In this document: in pieces, positions 17,696 to 27,049 of the stretch
How positions within the stretch are numbered: the first letter of the stretch is position 1
How the letters are laid out: every line of letters begins with the position of its first letter
Assembly (NCBI GenBank): GCA_016124735.1
Contig: WGMZ01000010.1
Coordinates: forward strand, 62,001-126,000
Length of the DNA stretch: 64,000 bases
Origin: Bacteroidota bacterium
Lineage (GTDB): Bacteria; Bacteroidota; Bacteroidia; UBA8524
Direction: 5' to 3'
Translations under genes and position numbers: made by a program
Notes under the pieces: generated by a model
The model's input: the letters and a program-made list of their open reading frames with translations, nothing else
Database searches by the model: none
What the model was told of the DNA's origin: nothing

Positions 17696-19495
17696 TTTTT
17701 CCTGAATCAGGATTTTTCCCTGCCTATCTTTCACAAGCAATAAATAGACCCCTGCACTTGCTCCTGGGTCGATGCTTAACTCCTGATCGCCAGCGATGAG
17801 CCTTTCTTGCCGGGCAAAAACCAATTTTCCGTCCATATCCATCAATTGTACCTGTATGGCTTGGTCTGTTTCCAGATGAAATTGAAGCTTAAATACCTGC
17901 CCCGGGTTCGGATAAACACGTGCCGGAATCTCACTCATTTTCTGAATCGCCAATTGCGGATCACTAGAACCAATATGTGCAATCCAGGTTTGAGAGATAC
18001 CACTACTCAGACCAAAAGATCCGGCAATCCATGCTTTTCCGGTCTGAGCATAGTCTTTTTGAATACCAGTATAATCTCCCCAGCGATCGAGAGAATCATA
18101 ACCCACCAGAGTTCTTATCATCCCTTCCCCCTCTTTTACGCGCACCAAATCAGAGAATCCACCCTCCCTTCCCAATGAAAACACCGAAGTACCCGGATAG
18201 GAATTTTGTGAATTATGCAAACACATGATCAATGCAGACTCATCCGGCCAACCGGCACCGGCATAAGTCATAGATGGATAATTCAAATCGAGAGAATCTA
18301 CTCCGAATATCTCTCCTGTCGCGATTCTGCTTCCCTCAACGTCCACAATTTTGCCCACATAAACACCGGGACGCCCGCTCGACGGGTGTATCGAATTGGA
18401 GCAGAAATAAACATTGCCGTTAAAGAAGTACCCATTTTGAATGTCACAGTAATTTGTGCGGAGTCTTCTTCCGCCCTTCTGTGTAACATTCGGCTGAAGA
18501 CCGTAGGCCTGGTCAAGCTTAATTGGGAAAAGGGATAGGCGGGGTTTCGTTGTATCCCAGGATGAATCAACCCGAATTAAAAAGAGGGTATCGTTTTGTA
18601 CATCCTTGGGTCGATTCGTTAATAAATAAAAAGCAGCTCCGCCAGAAGATGATATTTTGCTCATCGGCCGAATGTTCCAGAGGGGAATACCGCCATATTC
18701 CAAACCCGAAAACTGCCGGGTTTCCAGTTGTTTTCCAGCATAACCATCTTCTAATTTAATTTTCCAGATCGTGTTGTCGCTCGCATCGGTGTCCCATCCA
18801 CTTTCCCCATCCTTCCAAAGTATCACTGATATAAATAATGCATCATCCGAAATTCCAATAAATGGATAATCGCTCCACCAGTCGTTGCTTGTCGTATTTC
18901 CCGGCAGGGAATAAAAGATCCATGCATCACGCGGATCATTTGTTTGACTAAATCCTATCACTAACTCGGTATTGGTATGGTCAGAGCCGTTGAGAAATAC
19001 CAGTATAAAACGGTCATTTTCCGCATCATATAATGTGTGTGGATCAAAGGTCCGATTCAAGGTGCCCAATTGATTGGCAATGGCCGATAAAGAGCGCGAA
19101 AAGAGAAATTTTCCGCTGCTGTCTAGTACCCTTACCGTTGTATTCGCGACAGAAAATACAAGTCCTGCTTTGGAAACTGCAATATTATTATCGAGAGGCG
19201 TTCCATTGGGTGTTTGTCCGGGAAACATATCGAATACCTGAGGACCGGGAATGCCTGTTTTTTTATTCAAATTCGCTGATTCCCTGCGTTGCTCCTTGGG
19301 TTTAATTGGATCGAGACGCTTGATTGGAGAGTTGAATTCTTCCTTTGTTCGGATACTGGCAGCGACTTCCGGCAGTTCTTTAAATACCAATTTTCCCTTA
19401 ATGGGAAAATGAAATTGCTTTTCAATTGCCGTTTGAGAAAAAAGAGAATTTATCCCTAAAAGGCCTAGTAGCAAGGAAAAGGAGAGTATTCGCAT
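17681..19495 (-). CDS. Secreted protein with T9SS type A sorting domain
   Basis: A 604-residue protein with a Sec signal peptide (about 1-20, ending LFSQ). The central part (about 75-510) is predicted beta-rich, with repeated aromatic and DxSGD-like segments suggesting a propeller; no catalytic motif is recognised. The last 75 residues are a T9SS type A sorting domain: RVYPNPGQVFKLQF, the VQLMDMDGKLVF strand and SAGVYLLLVKDRQGK, ending KLVVR. It should be exported by the type IX system and attached to or released from the cell surface. A role in adhesion or degradation is possible but not shown. Confidence 0.85.
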   Translation of the reverse strand: MRILSFSLLLGLLGINSLFSQTAIEKQFHFPIKGKLVFKELPEVAASIRTKEEFNSPIKRLDPIKPKEQRRESANLNKKTGIPGPQVFDMFPGQTPNGTPLDNNIAVSKAGLVFSVANTTVRVLDSSGKFLFSRSLSAIANQLGTLNRTFDPHTLYDAENDRFILVFLNGSDHTNTELVIGFSQTNDPRDAWIFYSLPGNTTSNDWWSDYPFIGISDDALFISVILWKDGESGWDTDASDNTIWKIKLEDGYAGKQLETRQFSGLEYGGIPLWNIRPMSKISSSGGAAFYLLTNRPKDVQNDTLFLIRVDSSWDTTKPRLSLFPIKLDQAYGLQPNVTQKGGRRLRTNYCDIQNGYFFNGNVYFCSNSIHPSSGRPGVYVGKIVDVEGSRIATGEIFGVDSLDLNYPSMTYAGAGWPDESALIMCLHNSQNSYPGTSVFSLGREGGFSDLVRVKEGEGMIRTLVGYDSLDRWGDYTGIQKDYAQTGKAWIAGSFGLSSGISQTWIAHIGSSDPQLAIQKMSEIPARVYPNPGQVFKLQFHLETDQAIQVQLMDMDGKLVFARQERLIAGDQELSIDPGASAGVYLLLVKDRQGKILIQEKLVVR

Positions 19496-19762
19496 AAAAC
19501 AAAGTTAGAGAATATGAATATAGATTCCCCTACTGACATTTTCTCTCCCGAATTGGGCAATAATTTATAATTTTTACGCATCATTAAAAATAATTCGTCA
19601 GTCTATTTTCCACTATAGTGTATACAAAATAGACTATACATAAAGCACGTATGAAGGGGAAACAGGGCTCAAACACTTTATCCACAAGGCTTTCGTTAAT
19701 ATTGACTTAACATTTGGCACGGTTTTCGTTAATGGGCTGGTAACTTCAAAAAAGTACGCCCT

Positions 19763-20431
19763 ATGTTAACAAAAAACGTAAATGCCTCCACATTAAGCCC
19801 TGAGCAAGTGTGGGACATTATGAACAGTGGACGAATCAATGAAGTAAAAGTAAGAAGATTTTGGACGAACAACCGTCACTATTTTCTGTTTTTACTGGCC
19901 TTTGGTATGGGAGCCCTTATGATGCTATTTTTAAGCAATAAGAGTGGCGAATCCGAACGGATGGCTTTTGATGCACAGGCAGCCGCAAGCATAATGCCTG
20001 CAGAGCCGGTGAAACCCGAATTTTCCAGAGAAAACCTGTTTAATGAAATTCAGGAAATTGGCATTCTTTGCCCCAAAGTAGTTTATGCTCAAGCTGAACT
20101 TGAATCTGCATTTCTAAGTGCCGGTAGTTCCGTGAAAACAAATAACCTATTTGGTATGCGTTATCCCGGGCAGCGGCCGACAAAAGCCGTTGGCTTGTAT
20201 TTGCAGGGTAAAGACACCATTATTTATGGAAACAGAGCCGAACTTCGTCCCTATTTAACACGTCCGACCTACGCAGTTTACGCACATTGGACAGATGCCG
20301 TTGCGGATTACAAATTGTGGCAGGATTACTCCTTTAAGACACGTCAGAAATACATTGAATTTCTGAGCCGGGTTTATGCTACAGCTCCTGAATACGCCAA
20401 CCGTATACAGGAAATGGTGAGTCAGCGATAG
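19763..20431 (+). CDS. GH73 glucosaminidase-domain protein, membrane anchored
   Basis: A 222-residue protein with a cytoplasmic N-terminus, one TM helix (about 38-57) and an extracytoplasmic glucosaminidase domain (about 88-220). The catalytic Glu is probably E114 in YAQAELESAF, followed by the family motif NNLFGMRYPG and the closing AVYAHWTDAVADY. It likely cuts peptidoglycan between GlcNAc and MurNAc in growth or division. A short in-frame start is plain at 19763. It is followed by a strong terminator. Confidence 0.9.
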   Translation: MLTKNVNASTLSPEQVWDIMNSGRINEVKVRRFWTNNRHYFLFLLAFGMGALMMLFLSNKSGESERMAFDAQAAASIMPAEPVKPEFSRENLFNEIQEIGILCPKVVYAQAELESAFLSAGSSVKTNNLFGMRYPGQRPTKAVGLYLQGKDTIIYGNRAELRPYLTRPTYAVYAHWTDAVADYKLWQDYSFKTRQKYIEFLSRVYATAPEYANRIQEMVSQR

Positions 20432-20466
20432 GACATTTTAATTGAATTAGTAAAGTTAGAAATAGA

Positions 20467-20498
20467 AAACCGCCGGGAAACTCTGGCGGTTTTTTTTG
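20467..20498 (+). terminator. Rho-independent terminator after the glucosaminidase gene
   Basis: Stem AAAACCGCC / GGCGGTTTT with an 11-nt loop and an eight-T run. Confidence 0.88.
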
Positions 20499-20540
20499 TT
20501 TCTGAAGCCGCAAAATCGAAGAGCGAAGTATCTTAGAGGC

Positions 20541-21557
20541 GTGAAATACTTTGTCATCTTCTGCTTCTTTGTGGCTGCATGCCAGGTTCCGGGCAAGAAA
20601 ACTGCTTCTCCAAATATGGAAAATCCTGATACCTTGTCAATGTATCTTACCTACGATATTGCAATCAATTCGAGTTTGTTTGTCTGGGAATCAATTGAAA
20701 AGTCCATCCTCAAATCCGGAAGAAATGGCGATTTAAAGATGTATTCCGAAGCGTTCAATCATCCGATTCCAAAGGAAGAGCGTGAAAAACGTTTCTCCTA
20801 CATTGCTATTGACCTGAGCGATGGCAGCGAGCAACTTGTAGCAATGGAGTCTGTAAAGATTAACCGGGAAAATGGTGGGTTTTTAATTCATCAAAAAAGT
20901 CCGTTTAATGGTCAGGACCTCATCTGTGGGTATATTGAAGAAGATGATCTGATTAAAGTTCTTACTCCAAACGAGGCAGCCTATATCAAAAGCATGATTC
21001 ATTTCAATTGCTTTCCCAAAACGGGTACGGAATTATCAGGCAGCAAAATGTATTCTGCTTCTGCATTGCTTTTGGATACGACCCAAAGGTATCTGGCCAT
21101 GCTGGTAGAACAGAAAAAATCGCTGAGCACCTTCGATGAAAAATACCTGCCACTCGATTTCAGGGCTCTTGTCGAGCGGGCCGAGCAGATGAATGATAGC
21201 ATGGATCAGAACGACAAGGTATATTCTGTCACTGCACGAGTTCCTGAATACGATATGTGGAAAGGCTATTTGGCAACCGGCGTGTTGGGAAATGAGCAAC
21301 ATGCCTGGTCCTATTTCGGACTGCTCTATCATCCAAACAGCAAGTTTGCGGGATTCAATCCAGGCAAGATTGTATGGTTCAATGTCGAAGCCGATGAGCT
21401 GGATCATTCCGAACCCTTGCTTTCAAGTTATCTGAAAATGCTAGCCAAGAATGCGTTATTGTATTCTGCAGACCCGGTTAATTACCGCTCTCAGTATTTC
21501 ACCAATAACTCCATCCGGATTGACAATGGCAGGTATCCAAATGCGCATGGGCATTAG
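20541..21557 (+). CDS. Lipoprotein of unknown function
   Basis: I place the start at GTG 20541, because it gives a proper SpII signal (VKYFVIFCFFVAAC, Cys 14); the longer frame from TTG 20496 starts inside the terminator. The 338-residue protein has no motif I recognise. The mature part mixes helices and strands, with conserved-looking aromatic stretches (SYFGLLYHPN, FNPGKIVWFNVEADELDH). TATCTTAG at about 20529 could serve as a -7 box. Confidence 0.7.
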   Translation: MKYFVIFCFFVAACQVPGKKTASPNMENPDTLSMYLTYDIAINSSLFVWESIEKSILKSGRNGDLKMYSEAFNHPIPKEEREKRFSYIAIDLSDGSEQLVAMESVKINRENGGFLIHQKSPFNGQDLICGYIEEDDLIKVLTPNEAAYIKSMIHFNCFPKTGTELSGSKMYSASALLLDTTQRYLAMLVEQKKSLSTFDEKYLPLDFRALVERAEQMNDSMDQNDKVYSVTARVPEYDMWKGYLATGVLGNEQHAWSYFGLLYHPNSKFAGFNPGKIVWFNVEADELDHSEPLLSSYLKMLAKNALLYSADPVNYRSQYFTNNSIRIDNGRYPNAHGH

Positions 21558-21571
21558 GGGAAGAAAAACAA

Positions 21572-21619
21572 TGAGACATTGAGATTTTGAGACTTTGAGA
21601 TAATGGGACATTGAGACAA
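21572..21619 (+). repeat. Six tandem octamers of TGAGAYWT type
   Basis: Six consecutive 8-bp units: TGAGACAT, TGAGATTT, TGAGACTT, TGAGATAA, TGGGACAT, TGAGACAA. They occupy part of the 179-bp non-coding gap between two convergent genes. Confidence 0.85.
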
Positions 21620-21736
21620 CGGGAATCCCAAATTGCTTCATAGACAACTTCGTCTGATGGCTTACCAAATGACACCTGGAAAGTCATTGAGAGTGAAAGA
21701 AAGAGAAGGATCAATACCCTCTACCCTGCGCCCCGT

Positions 21737-22354
21737 CTAAAACAATCCGTGAATCTCGGCGTCAATCTTACTGATCACAGTACCCAGATCTTCCGGATTG
21801 TCGTGAATATTGAGGTCGTCGATGTTTAATATTAGCAGCTTCCCTTTGTTGTAGGTACTGATCCACGCCTCATAGCGCTCATTGAGCCTCTTCAGATAGT
21901 CCAAACGAATGGAATCTTCGTATTCTCTGCCCCTCATTTGAATATGATTCACCAGGGTTGGAATCGAAGCCCGCAAATAAATCATCAGATCCGGGGGTTG
22001 AATAAAGGTATTCAGCGAGTTGAATAACCGGGTATAATTATCAAAATCCCGGGTACTCATCAATCCCATCGCATGCAGGTTCGGAGCAAAAATAAAAGCA
22101 TCTTCGTAAATGGTCCGATCCTGAATGATGGTTTTTCCGCTATTACGGATTTGCATGATTGTATTGAATCGGTTATTCAGAAAATAGATTTGCAGGTTGA
22201 ACGACCAGCGTTGCATGTCCTCATAGAAATCATTGATGTATGGATTGTCTTCGACATCCTCAAAATGAGGATCCCATCCATAATGTTTCGCAATAAGGGT
22301 TGTCAGGGTCGTTTTGCCTGCTCCGATGTTTCCGGCGACGGCGATATGATGCAT
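21737..22354 (-). CDS. Deoxynucleoside kinase (deoxyadenosine/deoxyguanosine kinase type)
   Basis: Phosphorylates deoxynucleosides for salvage into dNTPs in the cytoplasm. The 205-residue protein carries the P-loop GNIGAGKT (8-15), the substrate and activity motif EDVEDNPYINDFYED (about 32-46), the DRT-type motif QDRTIYEDAFIFA, and the lid-like RGREYEDSIRLDYL. Length and order fit the dNK/dGK/dCK family. It stands alone, with a -7 box 5 nt before its ATG. Confidence 0.92.
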   Translation of the reverse strand: MHHIAVAGNIGAGKTTLTTLIAKHYGWDPHFEDVEDNPYINDFYEDMQRWSFNLQIYFLNNRFNTIMQIRNSGKTIIQDRTIYEDAFIFAPNLHAMGLMSTRDFDNYTRLFNSLNTFIQPPDLMIYLRASIPTLVNHIQMRGREYEDSIRLDYLKRLNERYEAWISTYNKGKLLILNIDDLNIHDNPEDLGTVISKIDAEIHGLF

Positions 22355-22359
22355 AGGTT

Positions 22360-22367
22360 CAAAAATA
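22360..22367 (-). promoter_or_regulatory. -7 box TATTTTTG of the deoxynucleoside kinase gene
   Basis: Exact TAnnTTTG match on the minus strand with 5 nt between the box and the ATG at 22354; no clear -33 TTTG. Confidence 0.55.
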
Positions 22368-22428
22368 AACCCCGAAAGATAAAAACCTAGAACGATTGAT
22401 ACTTGATAAATATGATTTTTCTGCTAAG

Positions 22429-23160
22429 TCAGGTCCACAGGTGGAAATTGGCTGTTCGCTGCAGGTAATTTTCTGACCAGCTACCCTCCGTGTTTTTCAA
22501 ATAGAGCGCATCATGAACCACCGGAATTTTCTGTTTACCAAGCCCTAAAATCAGGCGGTGTACTCCTGAATTCTGCATGTGCTCGATGGCCAGTCGGTAT
22601 TGATGGAAAAGTCCATTAGATTCCGCAATCGTCAGAAATTTATCCTCTTGTTCAGCGGGCAGAATCAGAAAGAATTTACCGTAGGACACCAGGATTTTTG
22701 CCACGCCCTCTGTCAATGCTTCAAAACTCAATCCTTTTATGGTTCGTGCCTCCAATCTTCTTTCACCCGGCCAATCTTTATGCTTACTCTTTGCCGTTAC
22801 AATCGACTCAAAATATGGGGGATTGCTGACAATTAAATCATAGTGCAAGGTTTCATCCTGGTAGAAGGATTCAAAAGATTGAGCATAGCAGGTCATTCTA
22901 TATGACCAGGGCGAGGATTCAAAATTGGCCCTAGCCTCTTCGGCTGAGGGAATGTCTTTTTCGACCGCATCCACAATAGCTTCAGAATGTTTCTGTGCCA
23001 GCATAAGGGCTATCACTCCGGTGCCCGTTCCAATATCCAGAATATTCATGGAGCCGTCCAACTGGGCTACGGCGCCCAACAGGATGGAATCTGTGCTCAT
23101 CTTCTGGGCCGATTTATCCTGATACAGTTCAAATTGTTGGAACCGAAACGGCTTACTCAT
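22429..23160 (-). CDS. trmN6: tRNA1(Val) A37 N6-methyltransferase (TrmN6/YfiC type)
   Basis: A 243-residue SAM-dependent methyltransferase. Motif I is LDIGTGTGVIALML (about 41-54) and the amino-methyltransferase motif IVSNPPYF (NPPY at 113-116) marks an N6-adenine enzyme. The N-terminal FRFQQFELYQDKSAQKMSTDS matches TrmN6, which modifies A37 of tRNA1-Val. The start overlaps the end of rlmH by 8 nt, so the two RNA methyltransferases are coupled in one operon with kdsD. Confidence 0.9.
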   Translation of the reverse strand: MSKPFRFQQFELYQDKSAQKMSTDSILLGAVAQLDGSMNILDIGTGTGVIALMLAQKHSEAIVDAVEKDIPSAEEARANFESSPWSYRMTCYAQSFESFYQDETLHYDLIVSNPPYFESIVTAKSKHKDWPGERRLEARTIKGLSFEALTEGVAKILVSYGKFFLILPAEQEDKFLTIAESNGLFHQYRLAIEHMQNSGVHRLILGLGKQKIPVVHDALYLKNTEGSWSENYLQRTANFHLWT

Positions 23161-23626
23161 GATGGTAAGGTTCTCCTTTCATAATACTGAATGCCCGGTA
23201 CAATTGTTCCAGGAAGATGAGGCGAACCATCTGATGTGAAAAGGTCATCGGAGAAAGGCTCATCTGCATATTGGCACGCTCATAAACTTCTTTTGAGAAA
23301 CCATAAGCCCCGCCGATGATGAATGTCAGGTTTTCTACCCCCTGCACGGACCAGCGCTCCAATTGAGAGGCAAAGTCTATGGAACGGAACGATTTTCCCT
23401 TTTCATCCAACAGAATCACAAAATCGCGGTTATCCAGTTTTTTTAGAATCGCATGGCCTTCCTTGATTTTCAGGCTTTCCTGATCGATGTTTTTCGCCTG
23501 TTTGATGTCGGGAATCACTTCCAATTGAAATGGTGCATAATGTGGGATTCGCTTCTCGTAGATTCCCATTCCCAGAACAAGATAGGGTTCTGCTGTTTTA
23601 CCTAGCATCAAAAACCGAATTTTCAT
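23153..23626 (-). CDS. rlmH: 23S rRNA pseudouridine1915 N3-methyltransferase RlmH
   Basis: A 157-residue SPOUT methyltransferase that acts on pseudouridine 1915 in helix 69 of 23S rRNA. The knotted SAM-binding C-terminus is clear: LTFIIGGAYGFSKEVYERA, then LSPMTFSHQMVRLIFLEQLYRA and the ending KGEPYHHE. It overlaps kdsD upstream by 4 nt and trmN6 downstream by 8 nt. Confidence 0.96.
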   Translation of the reverse strand: MKIRFLMLGKTAEPYLVLGMGIYEKRIPHYAPFQLEVIPDIKQAKNIDQESLKIKEGHAILKKLDNRDFVILLDEKGKSFRSIDFASQLERWSVQGVENLTFIIGGAYGFSKEVYERANMQMSLSPMTFSHQMVRLIFLEQLYRAFSIMKGEPYHHE

Positions 23627-24576
23627 TGGTTTCCGTAGATACTATACAATTGACATACGCCACAAACTTCTCCATTGTCTTCCACCAGTACAGATAGGAT
23701 TTTCTTCTCAAGCATAATCTGTTCTGCCTCATGAATCGGGGTGTCTTTTGGTACCATCATAGGCTGATGATTGCAAAGAGCTTTGACTGATAAATCGCGC
23801 AGATTTTCTACTTCATTCATGGCACGACGGAGATCTCCATCCGTAATGATTCCGAGAAATTTCCCGGAATTGTCTGTTACCAATACCAAGCCCAGTCGGC
23901 CTTCGGAAAGTTTGAGGACCAAATCGTGCCCGGTGGCTGACTCGGATAGGTAGGGCAAATTTTCGCTGCGCATATAGTCTTTTACCTTATGCAACAAGCG
24001 CCGTCCAAGTGAACCTCCCGGATGAAAACGGGCAAAATCCTCCGGTTGAAAATCCCGGGCTTCCATCAAAGCAACGGCCAGTGCATCACCCATGGCAAGT
24101 GTCGCAGTTGTGGAACTTGTAGGCGCGAGTTCCAGCGGGCATGCCTCGAGGCTCACCCCAATATCCAAATTAAAATTCGATTCTTTGGCAAGAGTAGAAT
24201 GAGCATTTCCACTCATTGCCAGGATTTGATTTCCATTCCATTTCAGGTAAGGTATGATGCGAAGTATCTCATCTGTTTCACCCGAATAGGAAATCAAAAG
24301 CACCCGATCTTCCTTTCCGATCATCCCCAAATCTCCATGAAATGCTTCAGCGGGATGAACAAAAAATGAGGGGGTTCCCGTACTGGCCAAAGTTGCGGCT
24401 ATCTTCTGACCGATATGTCCGGATTTTCCCATTCCAATCACGATAAGCTTTCCTTTCATGTTAAGGATGCTCTTCACGCTGTTTTTGAAATCGTCATCTA
24501 ATTTCGATGCCACCTCTATCAGCGCGGCTTGCTCTATTTCAAATACCCGCTTTGCGTTTTCTACGGCGTTTGTCAT
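23623..24576 (-). CDS. kdsD: D-arabinose 5-phosphate isomerase KdsD/KpsF
   Basis: Converts ribulose-5-P to arabinose-5-P, the first step to Kdo for LPS. An ATG at 24576 gives MTNAVENAKRVFEIEQ, the usual beginning; an ATG at 24582 and a longer frame from 24621 are less likely. The SIS domain (about 25-165) has IVIGMGKSGHIGQKIAATLAS and HPAEAFHGDLGM. Two CBS domains (about 195-317) follow. The gene heads the kdsD-rlmH-trmN6 operon. kdsA and kdsC lie within 5 kb. Confidence 0.94.
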   Translation of the reverse strand: MTNAVENAKRVFEIEQAALIEVASKLDDDFKNSVKSILNMKGKLIVIGMGKSGHIGQKIAATLASTGTPSFFVHPAEAFHGDLGMIGKEDRVLLISYSGETDEILRIIPYLKWNGNQILAMSGNAHSTLAKESNFNLDIGVSLEACPLELAPTSSTTATLAMGDALAVALMEARDFQPEDFARFHPGGSLGRRLLHKVKDYMRSENLPYLSESATGHDLVLKLSEGRLGLVLVTDNSGKFLGIITDGDLRRAMNEVENLRDLSVKALCNHQPMMVPKDTPIHEAEQIMLEKKILSVLVEDNGEVCGVCQLYSIYGNQ

Positions 24577-24700
24577 GCGCATGCAATTTACAAAATGACT
24601 TTGGGCTGCATGCAAGTGCAACCTGAAATATCTGAGGAATTAGTATTCATTAATAAATTCTTTACACTTATGATTGGATGATTATACCATCGAGAATTAG

Positions 24701-24708
24701 TACCTTTC
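24701..24708 (+). promoter_or_regulatory. Possible -7 box TACCTTTC upstream of the CHASE-PAS gene
   Basis: TACCTTTC, one base off TAnnTTTG, 10 nt before the ATG at 24719. The only TTG upstream (24674-24676) is 24 nt away, longer than usual. Confidence 0.35.
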
Positions 24709-24718
24709 ACGAACTCAC

Positions 24719-26206
24719 ATGGAAAAGTCCCTTCTGAAAAGACGCAAAAGTGCGTATCAGATCTCGATTTTTGTGTTTGTCGCGGTTCTGGCTGTGACAT
24801 TGTTTTTCTGCAATTTGCGCTTAAAGATTATAAGGGCTGAGGAGACCCATGAGCGCGAAGAAACAGCTTATAAAGTTCGTGATAGAATCGAATCAACCAT
24901 TAAATATTGCATTTCGGCAAGCAGTAACCTGGCAACTTTAATACGTAATTCCGGAGTCCCGGAAGATTTTGATTCCATCGCATACGATATTATGCACCAG
25001 GGCTATGCAATTGATGCCATCGAAGTGCTCGACTCGGGGAAAATTACGCATGTCTATCCGCTCGAAGGAAATGAGTCAGTTATTGGCTATGATATTCTGA
25101 AAGATCCCGTCACAGCCAGGGAGGCTCACAAGGCCATTGAAAAAGGGACGCTTTATTTTGCCGGACCATTCGAATTGAAACAGGGCGGACAAGCAATTAT
25201 TGGCCGCCTGGCTATTTTTGATCAAAATCGCTTTACCGGATTTGTCGCCATTCTGATACGATTGCAAACATTATTAGATGAATTTGATCTGGACGAAGAT
25301 GACGATACCTATATCTATCAGCTGGCGAAAGTGAATGTCAATTCTGGCAAGCTGGAATTCTTTATTCCCGGTTCTGATCTTGACCTTAGTAGGGAAAAGA
25401 CCGAGCTCAATATAGAAGAAGCAGATTTAAAACTGATTGCGCAAAACCGACATCCGGTGGGCTACCAGAATATTATCTGGCTATTTGTCTTGTCTTTTAT
25501 TCTAAGTGTGTTCAGTGCTTATTTAACATTGCGTTTGAGAATGGAGCCCTACAGACTTCAAAAATTAGTCAATAAACAACTGGCCGAAATTCTTTCAGAA
25601 CAGCAAAAATCCAAATTCATCCTGGAACAGAGAAACTCAATACTTGAAAACATTGGCGATGCCTTTTTCAGCCTGGATGATCATCTTACAATCACCTATT
25701 GGAACAGGCAGGCAGAAAAACTGCTCGGTTATCCGAGGGCCGAGGTTCTGGGCAGAAATATGGTCGAGATTTTCGGAGAAATGATTACACCCGGTGTGAT
25801 GAACGACTATAAGCCAGGGGATCAACTGGAACAAGCTCTTCATTTTCGACAACATATCCCGCGACTGAATAAATGGTTTGAGGTAGGTGTATACCCTTTT
25901 CCTTCTGGCAGCGCAGTATTCTTTTCCGACATTACGGAAACAATAGAGCACCTGAACAGCATTGAAAAACAAAACGAAATTCTCAATGAAATTGCCTGGA
26001 TCCAATCGCATGTGGTAAGGGATCCGCTGGCCCGCATTATGGGCATTGTCCATTTGATGGAACATGGCCGTGGTGATTTGGCCGCTGATGTCAAGTTACG
26101 TCATGAACTTATGAAAGCAGCCCATGAATTGGATGACACCTTACATACGATTGTTGAGAAAGCAAATCAGGTAGAAAAAGAGATTGAGAATTCCACTCAG
26201 GACTAA
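24719..26206 (+). CDS. Membrane sensor with CHASE and PAS domains and a lone HisKA-like helix
   Basis: A 495-residue protein: TM1 (about 13-33), a periplasmic CHASE-type sensor domain (about 40-245), TM2 (about 251-273), a coiled linker, a PAS domain (about 300-400, ILENIGDAFFSLDDHLTITYWNRQAEKLLG), and a C-terminal helix pair (425-490). The last part reads IQSHVVRDPLARIMGIVHLM, a HisKA dimerisation sequence with candidate phospho-His 431, but the frame ends without any HATPase_c domain (no N, G1 or G2 boxes). It may be a regulatory partner of a separate kinase. It is not followed by a response regulator. Confidence 0.85.
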   Translation: MEKSLLKRRKSAYQISIFVFVAVLAVTLFFCNLRLKIIRAEETHEREETAYKVRDRIESTIKYCISASSNLATLIRNSGVPEDFDSIAYDIMHQGYAIDAIEVLDSGKITHVYPLEGNESVIGYDILKDPVTAREAHKAIEKGTLYFAGPFELKQGGQAIIGRLAIFDQNRFTGFVAILIRLQTLLDEFDLDEDDDTYIYQLAKVNVNSGKLEFFIPGSDLDLSREKTELNIEEADLKLIAQNRHPVGYQNIIWLFVLSFILSVFSAYLTLRLRMEPYRLQKLVNKQLAEILSEQQKSKFILEQRNSILENIGDAFFSLDDHLTITYWNRQAEKLLGYPRAEVLGRNMVEIFGEMITPGVMNDYKPGDQLEQALHFRQHIPRLNKWFEVGVYPFPSGSAVFFSDITETIEHLNSIEKQNEILNEIAWIQSHVVRDPLARIMGIVHLMEHGRGDLAADVKLRHELMKAAHELDDTLHTIVEKANQVEKEIENSTQD

Positions 26207-26260
26207 CAATACTGCAGAAGTACGGCTACATAATTTGCTGCAATCCGACGCCTGTTTGAT

Positions 26261-26268
26261 TATCTTTG
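26261..26268 (+). promoter_or_regulatory. -7 box TATCTTTG of kdsA
   Basis: Exact TAnnTTTG match with 4 nt between the box and the ATG at 26273. Confidence 0.55.
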
Positions 26269-26272
26269 CCCT

Positions 26273-27049
26273 ATGTCATTATTCGCCCGAATTCAAAAAG
26301 AACCCTTCTTTTTTTTAGGACCCTGTGTTATTGAAAATCAAGACCTTCTGTATGAAGTAGCGGATGTATTGAAAAATCTGGAAGCGAAATACAATGTTCC
26401 CATTGTTTTCAAGGCTTCTTTCGATAAAGCGAATCGTACCTCCCTCAGTTCCTATCGTGGTCCCGGACTTCAAAAGGGCCTTGAAATGCTGCAAAAGGTG
26501 AAGGAAAAGTTTGATCTACCCTTGCTCACGGATATCCATGAAAGCTCTCAGGCTCAGGCCATTGGTGAAGTGGTGGATGTGATTCAAATACCCGCATTCC
26601 TTTGCAGACAAACGGATTTGCTGGTGGCAGCCGCAAAGACCCGAAAAATCATCAATATCAAGAAGGCGCAATTTCTTAGCGGACACGACATGTATTATCC
26701 TGCGCAAAAAGTTAAAGAGTCGGGGAATGAACAAATCATTCTGACCGAAAGAGGGAATATTTACGGGTACAACAATTTGGTTGTGGATTTCAGAAACCTG
26801 CCAGATATGACCGAGTTTGGTTATCCTGTTTGTATGGATTGTACTCACTCGGTTCAGAGACCGGGTGGCGCCGGAGGCAAATCAGGTGGCGACCGCAAGT
26901 TTGTTCCTGCCATGGCCAAAGCAGCCAAAGCCTTCGGAGCCAACGGATACTTTATGGAAGTGCACCCGGATCCGGAACACGCTTTTTCTGATGGGCCGAA
27001 TATGGTTTATTTGAAGGATTTGGATGAGTTGATGGGAGAGTTGTTTTAA
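26273..27049 (+). CDS. kdsA: 3-deoxy-8-phosphooctulonate synthase KdsA
   Basis: Condenses arabinose-5-P with PEP to Kdo-8-P in the LPS pathway. The 258-residue TIM barrel has the family elements FFLGPCVIENQ at the start, FKASFDKANRTS, the DIHE segment LLTDIHESSQA, KKAQFLSG, LTERGN and MEVHPDPEHAFSDGPNM. It is transcribed alone between the CHASE-PAS gene and a 517-bp non-coding stretch. Confidence 0.97.
   Translation: MSLFARIQKEPFFFLGPCVIENQDLLYEVADVLKNLEAKYNVPIVFKASFDKANRTSLSSYRGPGLQKGLEMLQKVKEKFDLPLLTDIHESSQAQAIGEVVDVIQIPAFLCRQTDLLVAAAKTRKIINIKKAQFLSGHDMYYPAQKVKESGNEQIILTERGNIYGYNNLVVDFRNLPDMTEFGYPVCMDCTHSVQRPGGAGGKSGGDRKFVPAMAKAAKAFGANGYFMEVHPDPEHAFSDGPNMVYLKDLDELMGELF

Noticed and set aside
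20496-20540. Longer start for the lipoprotein gene (TTG at 20496)
   Set aside because: It would start within the T run of the preceding terminator and place charged residues before the signal peptide; GTG at 20541 gives a normal SpII signal.
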